Below are positions 24,095-32,636 of a DNA stretch of 51,328 nucleotides, in pieces. Within the stretch, counting starts at the first letter, position 1; each line of letters starts with the position of its first letter. Origin of the DNA: an uncultured Clostridia bacterium (GTDB lineage: Bacteria > Bacillota > Clostridia > Christensenellales > Aristaeellaceae). Where the stretch lies: assembly GCA_937874275.1 (NCBI GenBank), contig CALNAU010000113.1, positions 1 to 51,328 of the forward strand, in the 5' to 3' direction. The notes beneath the pieces are model-generated. The model was not told the origin of the DNA, did not search any database, and saw only the letters and a list, made by a program, of their open reading frames with translations. Both the position numbers and the translations under genes were made by a program.

Positions 24095-27000
24095 AGCTTA
24101 GCCGTGTAGAAATCTATGGCTTCAAATCCTTCCCTCAGCGCACGGAATTGACCTTTGACCAGGGCATCACCGGCATCGTAGGGCCCAACGGCTCCGGCAA
24201 GAGCAACATTGCCGATGCCGTTCGCTGGGTACTTGGCGAGCAGAGCGCCCGCATTTTGCGCGGCGCCAAAATGGAAGACGTCATATTTAACGGCACGCAA
24301 ACCAGAAAGCCCATGCCTTACTGCGAAGTTTCTCTGATATTTGACAATGAGGATCGCTCCCTCAACTCACCATTCGCTGAGGTGCAGGTGACGCGTCGTG
24401 TATACCGAAGCGGTGAAGGTGAATACTTTCTTAACCGCAACAGCTGCCGCCTGCGCGATGTGCTGGAGCTGTTCCGGGATACGGGTATCGGCAAGGAAGG
24501 CTATTCCATCATTGGGCAAGGTCGAATTGAGGAAATCCTATCCAATAAGAGTGATGAACGCAGGCAGGCATTCGAAGAGGCTGCGGGCATAGTTACCTAC
24601 CGTGTGCGTAAAGAAGAAGCCGAACGCAAGCTCAATAGAACGCGAGAAAACCTGGTGCGCGTCAACGACTTGCTGGATGAAATCACCAACCGCCTGGGCC
24701 CGCTGGAGGAACAGGCCAAGACCGCGCAGGAGTATTTGACGCTGTCAGAGTCCTTGCGCGGGTTGGAAGCCAATACGTATCTAGTCCGTCATGACAGGCT
24801 GCGCGCGCGTCTCGCCTCCCTGCAAGAGTTGATGGAGGGGTTGCAGGCAGCCATCAGCGGCCATGAAATGGGCCTGCAAACGCTAACCAAGCAGCGACAG
24901 GCGTTGGAGCAGCAACTTGAGCAATCCGAAGAAAAGGACCGCGCAGCCAGACAGGCGCTGAATGCCGCCCAGGAAGCACACCACCGTGCGCAAAGCAAGC
25001 TCCAATCTGAAGAAGGCACCATTGCTTCACTGCAAGCTGATTTGTCCCGCTTGGCTGAGAAACAGGCGACGGACCAGCAAAAACGCGATGAGCTGCAGGG
25101 GCTTTTTGACGACAGCGAGCAAGGCCGGCAAACACATGACCGGCAACAGCAGGCTGCTGATGATGCGATGCGGCTTGAGGATGAAAAACTGAGCCAGTTG
25201 CTGGCCGAAGCAGAAACGGCTGAACGCAAGCTGGATGACCATAAGCAGATGATCATTGCCGCCATCACGCGCCTGAGCGATGCAAAGAGCATGCAGGCAA
25301 GGCAGCAAGCCATGCTGACGCAGATGGAAGCCCGCATGGAGGAGCTAACTGCCCAGCAGGGCGACCTGACGCGCGAGGTCGAGGATGCATCGGCCAATGC
25401 CGTGCAGGCCGACGCTGCGCTGGAAGAAACCCAGAAGCGCTTGGAAAGCCTGCAGTCAGATCAAACCCAAACGGAAGAGAAGCTGCGGAACGCAAGGGAA
25501 GATGCAGCAGACCTGGCGCGCCGTGTACAGGCATTGGCGGTCGACATACAAGCCCGTCAGAGCAGACTATCCTTACTGCAGGATTTGTCGCGCGACTATG
25601 AGGGGTATCAACAGGCGGTTAAAATGGCGCTGCGCCACGCAAAGGATAACAGCAATGTGCACGGCGTCATCGCGCGGCTGATCGATGTACCCAAGGCTTA
25701 TGAAACTGCCCTGGATATGATATTGGGCGGCACCCTGCAGCACATTGTCACTGAGGATGAGGAAACTGCCAAGGAGATAATTGATTATCTGCGCAACAAT
25801 CGCCTTGGTCGCACCACCTTCCTGCCCATCAGCGCCATCCGGCCACGCACCCTCAGCCCGCAGGAACGGCAGTTGTTGACTATGCCTGGCTGCCTTGGGG
25901 TTGCCAGCGAGTTGATCAACTATGACGCGCATTACCAAGGCATTATCCAAAACATTTTGGGCCGCACCGTGCTGGTGGAGGATTTGGACAGCGGCATCGC
26001 GCTTTCGCGCAGGGGCAGGCAGGCCTTTAATGTGGTGACCTTGGCAGGCGATGTGCTGCGAGCCGGAGGTGCTATGACCGGCGGGACCTCTCAATCCCGC
26101 GCCACCAGCTTGCTGGGGCGTGAGCGCGAGATCAAGGAGCTGAGTGAGCGCTTGGCAGCCGACCGTGCATTGTTGACCGAACAGGAGCAACAGCGCGCCG
26201 CTGCCGAAGAACAGCTTTCTCTGCTGCAACGCCTGCATGCGGAAGCGCTGGAGAGCATGAACCAGCAACGCATCGCGGTGGCACGAGATCAGGAGCGGGC
26301 ACAGCGTGCCCATCAGGAGGCTGAAGATAGCCGCCAACAGCAAAAAAATATTGCCGATGCGTTTATGCAGCTGGAGCAGGCCGTGGCGGAAATACGCGCT
26401 GACCTGCAAAACGCCTCGCAATTGACACAAACAGAAACCGTCGATCAGCAGGCGTTAGAAGAACAAACCGGCGTGCTGCAGCAGGTGCTGACCGCTGCCC
26501 GTAAGCTTGCCGAGGACCAGCGAACCAAGGTAGCTGCAGCCCAAGCTAACCGCGCGGAGCTATTGCATCAGGCCGATTTGCTTCAGCGTGACCGCGCCCG
26601 CTGGCAGCGGGAAATGGACGCTCTGTCGGCCGTTGCCGCCAAGAATGAGCGTGAAAATGCGCGGCTGATCCAGGAAATGAATGACGCTAAGCAATCGTTG
26701 ACCGCCTATCAGTCGGCAGCCGGGCAAGCGGCCGAGGATGTGGCGCGCATGCAGGCGGAAGCGGAACAGGTTGCAGAGGGCCGCGCCTCCCTGCAGGCCA
26801 AGCAAAAAGCCTGCATGAGCCAAACGGAACAGCTGCACGCCCAATCGGCCCAGGATAATGACAAGCTGCACCGCAATGAACTGGTCAGCGCTCGCACGGA
26901 AAGCGAGTTGCAGGCGCTGAGTGATTACATGTTCAACAGCTATGAACTGACCTACGCTTCCTGTGAGCCATTGCGTGTAGAAGGTAAGTTTGACCTGCCC

Positions 27001-27651
27001 AAGGCCGAGCTTGAAATCAAGGACATCAAACAGCGCATCCGGGAGATGGGAAGCGTCAACGTTGGCGCGGTCGAAGAATATGCGCTGACCCGCGAGCGCC
27101 ATGATAATATGTCTCGCCAGCGCGATGACGCCGAGCAGGCTGAGCGCGATTTGAGTGAGTTGATTGATCAACTGCTGCGAAAGATGGAAGCCCAGTTTGT
27201 GACAGAGTTTGCCAAGCTGAATGAGTACTTCAAGGAAACATTTGCGCGTCTTTTTGGCGGGGGAAAGGCGGAACTTCTGCTGGCCGATCCATCGTCGCCG
27301 CTCACCTGTGATATTGAGGTAGCCGCCCAACCACCGGGCAAAAAGCTGCAATTGATTAGCCTGCTGTCAGGCGGCGAGAAGGCGCTGACGGCAATCGCCA
27401 TTCTGTTTGCGATGCTGAAGCTAAAGCCAACGCCGTTCTGTATACTGGATGAAATCGAAGCGGCGCTGGATGAGGCAAATATCACCTATTTTGCCGACTA
27501 CCTGTCGGAGTACGCCAAGTCCACTCAGTTTATTGTCATCACCCACCGCAAGGGGACCATGGAGCGCTGCGACGCGCTGTATGGGGTGGCCATGGAGGAA
27601 AAGGGTGTATCAGGCATGGTATCGGTCAATTTGCAGCAGTACGCGGGCTAA
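24091..27651 (+). CDS. smc: chromosome segregation protein SMC
   Basis: 1186 residues. Head domain N-part: FKSFPQRTELTFDQGITGIVGPNGSGKSN (Walker A near 33-40), then a Q-loop WVLGEQSA. Long coiled coils (about 170-500 and 680-1000) are rich in Gln, Glu, Ala and Arg heptads. The hinge (about 510-670) contains VHGVIARLI, ILGGTLQHIVTE and DVLRAGGAMTGGT. The head C-part has the signature LLSGGEKALTAIAILFA and Walker B FCILDEIEAALDEAN, then VITHRKGTME. It condenses and aligns the chromosome with ScpAB. It is translationally coupled to rnc and lies 24 bp from ftsY. Confidence 0.98.
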   Translation: MKLSRVEIYGFKSFPQRTELTFDQGITGIVGPNGSGKSNIADAVRWVLGEQSARILRGAKMEDVIFNGTQTRKPMPYCEVSLIFDNEDRSLNSPFAEVQVTRRVYRSGEGEYFLNRNSCRLRDVLELFRDTGIGKEGYSIIGQGRIEEILSNKSDERRQAFEEAAGIVTYRVRKEEAERKLNRTRENLVRVNDLLDEITNRLGPLEEQAKTAQEYLTLSESLRGLEANTYLVRHDRLRARLASLQELMEGLQAAISGHEMGLQTLTKQRQALEQQLEQSEEKDRAARQALNAAQEAHHRAQSKLQSEEGTIASLQADLSRLAEKQATDQQKRDELQGLFDDSEQGRQTHDRQQQAADDAMRLEDEKLSQLLAEAETAERKLDDHKQMIIAAITRLSDAKSMQARQQAMLTQMEARMEELTAQQGDLTREVEDASANAVQADAALEETQKRLESLQSDQTQTEEKLRNAREDAADLARRVQALAVDIQARQSRLSLLQDLSRDYEGYQQAVKMALRHAKDNSNVHGVIARLIDVPKAYETALDMILGGTLQHIVTEDEETAKEIIDYLRNNRLGRTTFLPISAIRPRTLSPQERQLLTMPGCLGVASELINYDAHYQGIIQNILGRTVLVEDLDSGIALSRRGRQAFNVVTLAGDVLRAGGAMTGGTSQSRATSLLGREREIKELSERLAADRALLTEQEQQRAAAEEQLSLLQRLHAEALESMNQQRIAVARDQERAQRAHQEAEDSRQQQKNIADAFMQLEQAVAEIRADLQNASQLTQTETVDQQALEEQTGVLQQVLTAARKLAEDQRTKVAAAQANRAELLHQADLLQRDRARWQREMDALSAVAAKNERENARLIQEMNDAKQSLTAYQSAAGQAAEDVARMQAEAEQVAEGRASLQAKQKACMSQTEQLHAQSAQDNDKLHRNELVSARTESELQALSDYMFNSYELTYASCEPLRVEGKFDLPKAELEIKDIKQRIREMGSVNVGAVEEYALTRERHDNMSRQRDDAEQAERDLSELIDQLLRKMEAQFVTEFAKLNEYFKETFARLFGGGKAELLLADPSSPLTCDIEVAAQPPGKKLQLISLLSGGEKALTAIAILFAMLKLKPTPFCILDEIEAALDEANITYFADYLSEYAKSTQFIVITHRKGTMERCDALYGVAMEEKGVSGMVSVNLQQYAG

Positions 27652-27675
27652 GTTACACAACCACGGGAGGAAATT

Positions 27676-28572
27676 ATGGGATTTTTTCAGCGTTTGAAGG
27701 AAGGCCTGTCCAAAACCAGGGGCAATTTCACCACCAAAGTGGATGACCTGGTGGCCAATACGCAGGTCATTGACGATGATTTCTACGAGGAATTGACCGA
27801 CATCCTGATTTTGGCGGACGCAGGGGTGACCACAACGGACCGCATCATCAGCACCCTTCGTGAACATGTGAAAGCGCAGCGTGTGCGGGATGCACAGGAA
27901 GCTAGACAGTTGTTCAAAAGCATTATCGTGGAAGAAATGAACGTGCCGCGCCCGCCGCTGCAGTGGCCGATGGTGATGCTGGTGGTGGGTGTCAACGGTG
28001 TTGGCAAGACCACAACGGTAGGCAAGCTGGCTTTGCGCTTTCAGGAGATTGGCCGCAGCGTCATGCTGGCTGCCGCGGATACCTTCCGCGCGGCGGCAGA
28101 TGAGCAGTTGCGTGTCTGGTCCCAGCGCGCTAATGTGCCCATGATCAGCCAGGGGATGGGGGGAGACCCGGCTGCCGTGGTGTTTGACGCTGTACAAGCC
28201 GCCAAGGCGCGCAATACCGACCTGTTAATCGTGGATACCGCGGGGCGTCTGCACAATAAAAAGAACCTGATGGATGAGCTGAACAAAATACGCCGTATCA
28301 TCGCTAAGGAATACCCGCAGGCCGCTGTGCGCAGCATGTTGATACTGGATGCCACCACCGGGCAAAACGGCCTGCAACAGGCCAAGCAATTCAAAGAGGC
28401 TGCCGAAATCAACGGCATCATCCTCACCAAGCTGGATGGCACCGCCAAGGGTGGCATTGCCATCGCAATCCAACAGGAACTTCAAATCCCCGTGTGGTAT
28501 ATCGGCGTGGGGGAAGGCATTGACGACTTGCAGGCCTTTGAGGCAAAGGAGTTCGTGGAGGCGCTGTTCTAA
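27676..28572 (+). CDS. ftsY: signal recognition particle receptor FtsY
   Basis: 298 residues: a short N-terminal region (MGFFQRLKEGLSKTRGNF) without the long acidic A domain seen in Escherichia coli, then the N domain (helical, DDDFYEELTDILILADAGV) and the G domain. G motifs are GVNGVGKTT (about 105), DTFRAAADEQL, DTAGRLHNKKNLMDEL, TKLDGTAKGG and a C-terminal GIDDLQAF. It docks SRP-ribosome complexes at the membrane through paired GTP hydrolysis. It closes the rnc-smc-ftsY unit and is followed by a 12 bp hairpin. Confidence 0.97.
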   Translation: MGFFQRLKEGLSKTRGNFTTKVDDLVANTQVIDDDFYEELTDILILADAGVTTTDRIISTLREHVKAQRVRDAQEARQLFKSIIVEEMNVPRPPLQWPMVMLVVGVNGVGKTTTVGKLALRFQEIGRSVMLAAADTFRAAADEQLRVWSQRANVPMISQGMGGDPAAVVFDAVQAAKARNTDLLIVDTAGRLHNKKNLMDELNKIRRIIAKEYPQAAVRSMLILDATTGQNGLQQAKQFKEAAEINGIILTKLDGTAKGGIAIAIQQELQIPVWYIGVGEGIDDLQAFEAKEFVEALF

Positions 28573-28605
28573 GGTGGTTCCCACATAATTGGATTCTCCA
28601 CAAAT

Positions 28606-28634
28606 AGACGGCTGTGCGATTTGCACAGCCGTCT
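28606..28634. terminator. bidirectional hairpin between ftsY and the lipoprotein gene
   Basis: Perfect 12 bp stem AGACGGCTGTGC (28606-28617) with GCACAGCCGTCT (28623-28634), loop of 5. There is no T-run, so termination may be partial or Rho-assisted. Confidence 0.75.
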
Positions 28635-28666
28635 AATAAATGATTGACCATGGAATTTAACTCATC

Positions 28667-30106
28667 TTAAGACCCGATGGGATAGATCCCTTCATAGAGC
28701 CTTTGCTGCGTTGCCGGGCCGGCTTTGCCATCCTGGGACAGCCCATGGTCCGCCTGGAAGCGCATGACCGCTTCATACGTGCCGAGGCCATACTTGCCAT
28801 CCACCGTCCCGGTATAATAGCCTTGCGCCTTCAGCGCGGTTTGCAGATTGGATACCAGCACACCCATATCACCCGGCCGCAGGATGACGTAGGTTCCTGT
28901 GGGGTTTGGTGTTACATTCTGATAGTTCACAATGGGGGTGTAGGTGGGCACCGGCGTTACCCGAGCACCGGGCACGGCGGCACCGCCGGTGGCGCGCTTC
29001 GCCCTATTGCTATTGAGCAGGTTCAGGGTGCTTTCGCCCGCCACGCCATCAACGGTGAGCCCGTTAACAGTTTGGAATGCGCGCACGGCCAACTCGGTGG
29101 ACTCACCAAAGTCGCCGTCGTTGACACCGCCATAGTAGCCCAAATCCTTCAGCCGCCGCTGTAAGGCGCGCACAGCGTCCGAGCCATAGTCGCCGCGCCG
29201 CAGGGAAACCCCAACGCTGGCTGCGGGTCTGTCAGCGCGTCTGGCCGTGCTGGAGTATAGCTTCGATAATGTCATGGGGCCGGCGATGCCATCGAAATAG
29301 GATACGTTGCGCTTCTGGAACGCGATGACCGCATCCTCGGTCGCGGTGTTGAACACGCCTGTAGCCTTGCCGGCCAGATAGTCAAGCGCAATCAGGCGCT
29401 CCTGCATCCTGCGCACCTCAGCGCCGCTGTCATTGAGTTTGAGGTAGAGGTTGGCGTTGACACGAGGCGTTGCCGTTGCTCTGGGAGGCGCTTTGGTAGG
29501 CGCGGGGGTCAGAGGTGCGCGCACAGCTGCCTTGGAGTTCAGTTTGGTCATGGTGGCAGGGCCGGCCACGCCGTCGGCGCGCAGCCCATTGCGGGACTGG
29601 AAGGACTTCAGGGCCTTTTCGGTCCCCTCGCCAAAATCACCGTCGATGGTGCGCATATAGCCCAGCGAGCGAAGCTTGGTTTGCAGGGTGCGCACTTCGG
29701 CGCCTTTGCTGCCCAACTTCAAAATCAAGGGCGTTGCAGTGGGCCGCGGAGTAGCGGTCGGCTCGCTGGTGGGCACCATGGTCGCTACGCCCTGGTTGAT
29801 GGGCGGTGGCGTCAGGGTGACCAAACCGGGAATGCCACTTGTCGCCATGCCGTCCTGCGTATTCCATGGCATCACGCTGCTGACAGCATCAGAGGGACCC
29901 GGCGTTGTAATGCCAACCTCCGCCGTGGCCGTTACATCCACGGGCGGTACGGTGGCCAGGATATCCCATGGCAAATCACCGTTGTATCCGGCCCCTGCGC
30001 TGCTGTTGTTGGTATTGTCGGGCTTGGTGGTACATCCTGCCAACAAAACCACCGCCGCCATCAAACTCATCAGAGCGATCAGTTTTTTCCTATTCTTTGG
30101 TTTCAT
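28667..30106 (-). CDS. lipoprotein with four peptidoglycan-binding (PG_binding_1) repeats
   Basis: 479 residues. The signal peptide ends in a lipobox LLAGC (Cys25), so the protein should be lipid-anchored outside the membrane. After a low-complexity linker come four PG_binding_1 repeats with the pattern RxLQxxLxxLGY, DGxFGxxTxxAxxxFQ and DGxAGxxTxxxL: about residues 128-190, 220-280, 301-365 and 410-475. Linkers are Pro/Thr/Ala-rich. No catalytic domain is seen, so it may tether or organise the wall. It is monocistronic on the minus strand, convergent with ftsY. The last repeat ends YEGIYPIGS at the C-terminus. Confidence 0.92.
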   Translation of the reverse strand: MKPKNRKKLIALMSLMAAVVLLAGCTTKPDNTNNSSAGAGYNGDLPWDILATVPPVDVTATAEVGITTPGPSDAVSSVMPWNTQDGMATSGIPGLVTLTPPPINQGVATMVPTSEPTATPRPTATPLILKLGSKGAEVRTLQTKLRSLGYMRTIDGDFGEGTEKALKSFQSRNGLRADGVAGPATMTKLNSKAAVRAPLTPAPTKAPPRATATPRVNANLYLKLNDSGAEVRRMQERLIALDYLAGKATGVFNTATEDAVIAFQKRNVSYFDGIAGPMTLSKLYSSTARRADRPAASVGVSLRRGDYGSDAVRALQRRLKDLGYYGGVNDGDFGESTELAVRAFQTVNGLTVDGVAGESTLNLLNSNRAKRATGGAAVPGARVTPVPTYTPIVNYQNVTPNPTGTYVILRPGDMGVLVSNLQTALKAQGYYTGTVDGKYGLGTYEAVMRFQADHGLSQDGKAGPATQQRLYEGIYPIGS

Positions 30107-30235
30107 ATGTCCCCATCCCTTTAAAATTCGCGCATCATCCCAATTCTCTGTCTATACAACGAATCAGACAGCGCAATTCTTGCTTTCCTGTCTCCCGGTG
30201 CGTATGAGGAGCCATGCACCTCTCCGCTTAGGTAC

Positions 30236-30264
30236 AGCATAACATAAATGACTTTGCCATTCAA
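30236..30264 (-). promoter_or_regulatory. candidate promoter for the PG-binding lipoprotein
   Basis: Minus strand TTGAAT (30259-30264), 17 bp spacer, TATGCT (30236-30241). This leaves a leader of about 120 nt. Confidence 0.5.
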
Positions 30265-30401
30265 TTAGAATTGTAACAGTTTCGACAAGAGAATGCGCAT
30301 TTTGTAAGGAATTTACAAGTTGAACGGTGGATTGCTCAAACGTATCGCCAGAAACTATGTACGCATTGCTTGAAATCGGGCTGCAATCAGCTTGATATTT
30401 C
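30265..30401. other. intergenic stretch with no recognised feature
   Basis: The middle of the 513 bp gap between the lipoprotein and greA (30107-30619). It is A+T richer than its neighbours. I see no open frame with a ribosome-binding site, no tRNA and no known riboswitch core. The rest of the gap holds the lipoprotein leader, the greA promoter and the greA leader. Confidence 0.5.
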
Positions 30402-30430
30402 TTGCATTCTGACCACGCGCAAGGTATAAT
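30402..30430 (+). promoter_or_regulatory. sigma-A type promoter for the greA-lysS operon
   Basis: TTGCAT (30402-30407), 17 bp spacer, perfect TATAAT (30425-30430). It lies about 190 bp upstream of greA, so the leader is unusually long. Confidence 0.75.
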
Positions 30431-30436
30431 GTCTAT

Positions 30437-30530
30437 GCTTCTAAGGCACTGCGATGGATACACGGTGAATACGCACCGCTCATACCATCCCAGGCGCGGC
30501 CCGCGAGGGGTTTTTTTATTACCTCTTGCG
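30437..30530 (+). promoter_or_regulatory. candidate attenuator leader RNA upstream of greA
   Basis: Three elements occur in order. (a) A two-tier hairpin: GATGG/CCATC (30453-30457 with 30485-30489) enclosing CGGTG/CACCG. (b) A terminator-like fold with CGCG (30495-30498) pairing to CGCG (30502-30505), helped by CCC/GGG, then seven T residues (30511-30517). (c) An alternative helix CGCGAGGGG (30502-30510) with CCTCTTGCG (30522-30530), 9 pairs including two G-U, which would consume the 3' arm of (b). Folds (b) and (c) exclude each other. It matches no riboswitch family I know and has no T-box core. Confidence 0.5.
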
Positions 30531-30581
30531 CGCGTCTTTGAATTGCAGCGCCTTGTTGCGATTTATGGATTAACAGGAGCC

Positions 30582-30623
30582 ATGCACTTGTTTGCGTGGC
30601 AGGAACGGAGATGTGAACCATGA
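30582..30623 (+). CDS. possible leader peptide coupled to greA
   Basis: A 13-codon frame, MHLFAWQERRCEP, whose TGA overlaps the greA ATG (ATGA). An AGGAG lies just upstream but with only 2 nt spacing, which is short. It could couple greA translation to the leader or be chance. Confidence 0.25.
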   Translation: MHLFAWQERRCEP

Positions 30624-31114
30624 GCGAAAAGCAGCATGAGCACAGCAACAAAACGGTCGTATCCACAGAAGGCATGCGTAAGCTGGAAGAGCAATTGCAG
30701 TATCTGTCTACCACCCGCAGGGCAGAGGTTGCCGAGCAGATCGCCGTTGCCCGCGGCTTTGGTGACCTGAGTGAAAACGCCGAGTACGATGAAGCCAAGA
30801 ATGAGCAATCCCGCCTGGAGGCTCAGATTATTGACTTGGAGAACACCATCCGCACGGCCATTGTCATTGACGACAGCAACGTATCCACCGACCGGGTCAA
30901 CATCGGCACCACGGTTCGTGTGTTTGACAAGGGGCTGAAGGAGGAGGAAGAGTACACCATCGTTGGCGCGCGAGAGAGCGACGCGATGAACAACAAAATC
31001 TCCAACGAGAGCCCGCTTGGCGCCGCCCTACTTGGCAAAAAGAAAGGCCAGGTCGTCAAGGTCAAGGTGCCCGCAGGCACCATTGAAGTGAAGATTATCG
31101 ATATCCATCGCTAA
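30620..31114 (+). CDS. greA: transcription elongation factor GreA
   Basis: 164 residues, usual GreA size. The N-terminal antiparallel coiled coil (about 14-84) has the tip motif FGDLSENAEYDEAKNEQ with the acidic residues that enter the RNA polymerase secondary channel. The C-terminal FKBP-like domain has IGTTVRVFD, YTIVGARESDAMNNKISNESPLGAALLGKKKG. It stimulates transcript cleavage in backtracked polymerase. It is the first gene of a unit with lysS 15 bp downstream, and the long leader upstream may regulate the whole unit. Confidence 0.97.
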   Translation: MSEKQHEHSNKTVVSTEGMRKLEEQLQYLSTTRRAEVAEQIAVARGFGDLSENAEYDEAKNEQSRLEAQIIDLENTIRTAIVIDDSNVSTDRVNIGTTVRVFDKGLKEEEEYTIVGARESDAMNNKISNESPLGAALLGKKKGQVVKVKVPAGTIEVKIIDIHR

Positions 31115-31129
31115 TGACAGGAGACAGCT

Positions 31130-32623
31130 ATGACTGACCACACAGCGCAAATCCCCAATCAGCCCTCTTTTTCCGAGCAAGAGCAGATTCGCCGCGAAAA
31201 GCTGCAGGCGTTGCTCGACCAGGGCTGCAGCCCCTATTCGCTTACCAGTTATGACGTCACCCATTCGGCGGTGCAAATTGCGGATGGGTATGACGAGCTG
31301 GAAGGTAAAACCGTCAGCGTGGCAGGCCGTGTGCTCAGCCGCCGCATCATGGGCAAGGCATCCTTCGCGCATCTGCGCGACGCTTCCGGCGACATCCAAC
31401 TGTATATCAAGCGGGATGATGTGGGGGAAGAGGCTTACAACGCCTTCAAGAACAGTGACTTGGGCGATATTCAGGGCGTGAAAGGTTTTGTTTTCAAGAC
31501 AAGGACGGGCGAGGTATCCATTCATGCCCAAGAGGTCACCCTGCTGAGCAAGTGCCTCAAGCCCTTGCCGGAGAAGTTTCACGGCTTGCAGGATGCAGAC
31601 CTGCGTTATCGTCAGCGTTATTTGGACATGATTGTCAATCCCCAGGTGCGGGATACCTTTATCAAGCGCAGCCGGATCATCACCGCCATCCGCTCCTTCA
31701 TGGATGCCAGAGGCTTTCTGGAGGTGGATACGCCCATCCTGCATACGCTGGAGATTGGCGCCGCCGCCAGGCCATTCCAAACACACCACAATACGCTGGA
31801 CATCGACATGTATCTGCGGGTTGAGACGGAGCTGTACCTCAAGCGCCTTATCGTGGGCGGCTTTGACAAAGTATATGAAATCGGCCGCATCTTCCGCAAC
31901 GAGGGCATGTCGCCCCGCCACAACCCGGAGTTTACCACCATTGAGCTGTACCAGGCCTATGCCGATTATCAGGATATGATGGATCTGGCCGAGGATATGT
32001 TCCGCAGTGTAGCGCTGGAGGTGTGCGGCACCGAAACGTTAACGTATCAAGGGCAGGAGATTCGCCTGCACGCCCCCTGGGCGCGGCTCACCATGGCGGA
32101 GGCCGTGAAGCAATATTCGGGCATCGATTTCTTTGCATGGGAGAACGATGAACAGGCCCGCGCCTGCCTGGATGAGCGCCATATCACCTACGAAAAGGGC
32201 GCCACACGAGGCGATTGTCTGCCTTTGTTGTTTGATGAGTATGTCGAGAAGAACCTCATCCAGCCCACCTTTATCATGGATTACCCGGTGGAAAATTCCC
32301 CGTTGGCCAAACGCAAACCGGATGATCCGCGGCTGACCGAGCGATTTGAGATTTTTATCTGCGGCAGCGAGTTCGGCAACGCGTTCAGCGAGCTGAACGA
32401 CCCCATTGATCAACGCGCCCGCTTCGTACGCCAGGTGGAAGAGCGGCGTGCGCTTGGGGGCAAGAATGCCAAGGTGGACGAGGACTATGTCAACGCGTTG
32501 GAATATGGGCTGCCCCCCACCGGCGGCATGGGCATCGGGGTGGATCGCCTGATCATGCTGCTGACCGATAGCGCCTCCATCCGCGATGTACTGCTCTTCC
32601 CGACCATGAAGCCACTGGGCTGA
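31130..32623 (+). CDS. lysS: lysyl-tRNA synthetase, class II
   Basis: 497 residues. An N-terminal OB-fold anticodon-binding domain (about 55-165; VSVAGRVLSRRIMGKASFAHLRDASGDIQLY) precedes the class II catalytic domain. Motif 1 is around FLEVDTPIL, motif 2 is RNEGMSPRHNPEFTTIELYQAY and motif 3 is GGMGIGVDRLIML. It charges tRNA-Lys. greA upstream and lysS are commonly adjacent in Firmicutes. A GACAGGAG ribosome-binding site lies before the ATG. Thirteen bases separate it from the next gene. No lysine T-box was found in the leader. Confidence 0.97.
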   Translation: MTDHTAQIPNQPSFSEQEQIRREKLQALLDQGCSPYSLTSYDVTHSAVQIADGYDELEGKTVSVAGRVLSRRIMGKASFAHLRDASGDIQLYIKRDDVGEEAYNAFKNSDLGDIQGVKGFVFKTRTGEVSIHAQEVTLLSKCLKPLPEKFHGLQDADLRYRQRYLDMIVNPQVRDTFIKRSRIITAIRSFMDARGFLEVDTPILHTLEIGAAARPFQTHHNTLDIDMYLRVETELYLKRLIVGGFDKVYEIGRIFRNEGMSPRHNPEFTTIELYQAYADYQDMMDLAEDMFRSVALEVCGTETLTYQGQEIRLHAPWARLTMAEAVKQYSGIDFFAWENDEQARACLDERHITYEKGATRGDCLPLLFDEYVEKNLIQPTFIMDYPVENSPLAKRKPDDPRLTERFEIFICGSEFGNAFSELNDPIDQRARFVRQVEERRALGGKNAKVDEDYVNALEYGLPPTGGMGIGVDRLIMLLTDSASIRDVLLFPTMKPLG

Positions 32624-32636
32624 GGTAAAGCGCGAA

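Noticed and set aside
24789..26430. Long minus-strand frames opposite smc (up to 285 codons)
   Set aside because: They mirror the repetitive coiled-coil coding sequence and are rich in Ser, Cys, Arg and Leu without motifs.
30431..30619. Lysine T-box or L-box controlling greA-lysS
   Set aside because: No TGGTACCGCGG-type core and no lysine-riboswitch motifs are present; the leader is reported only as an unclassified attenuator.
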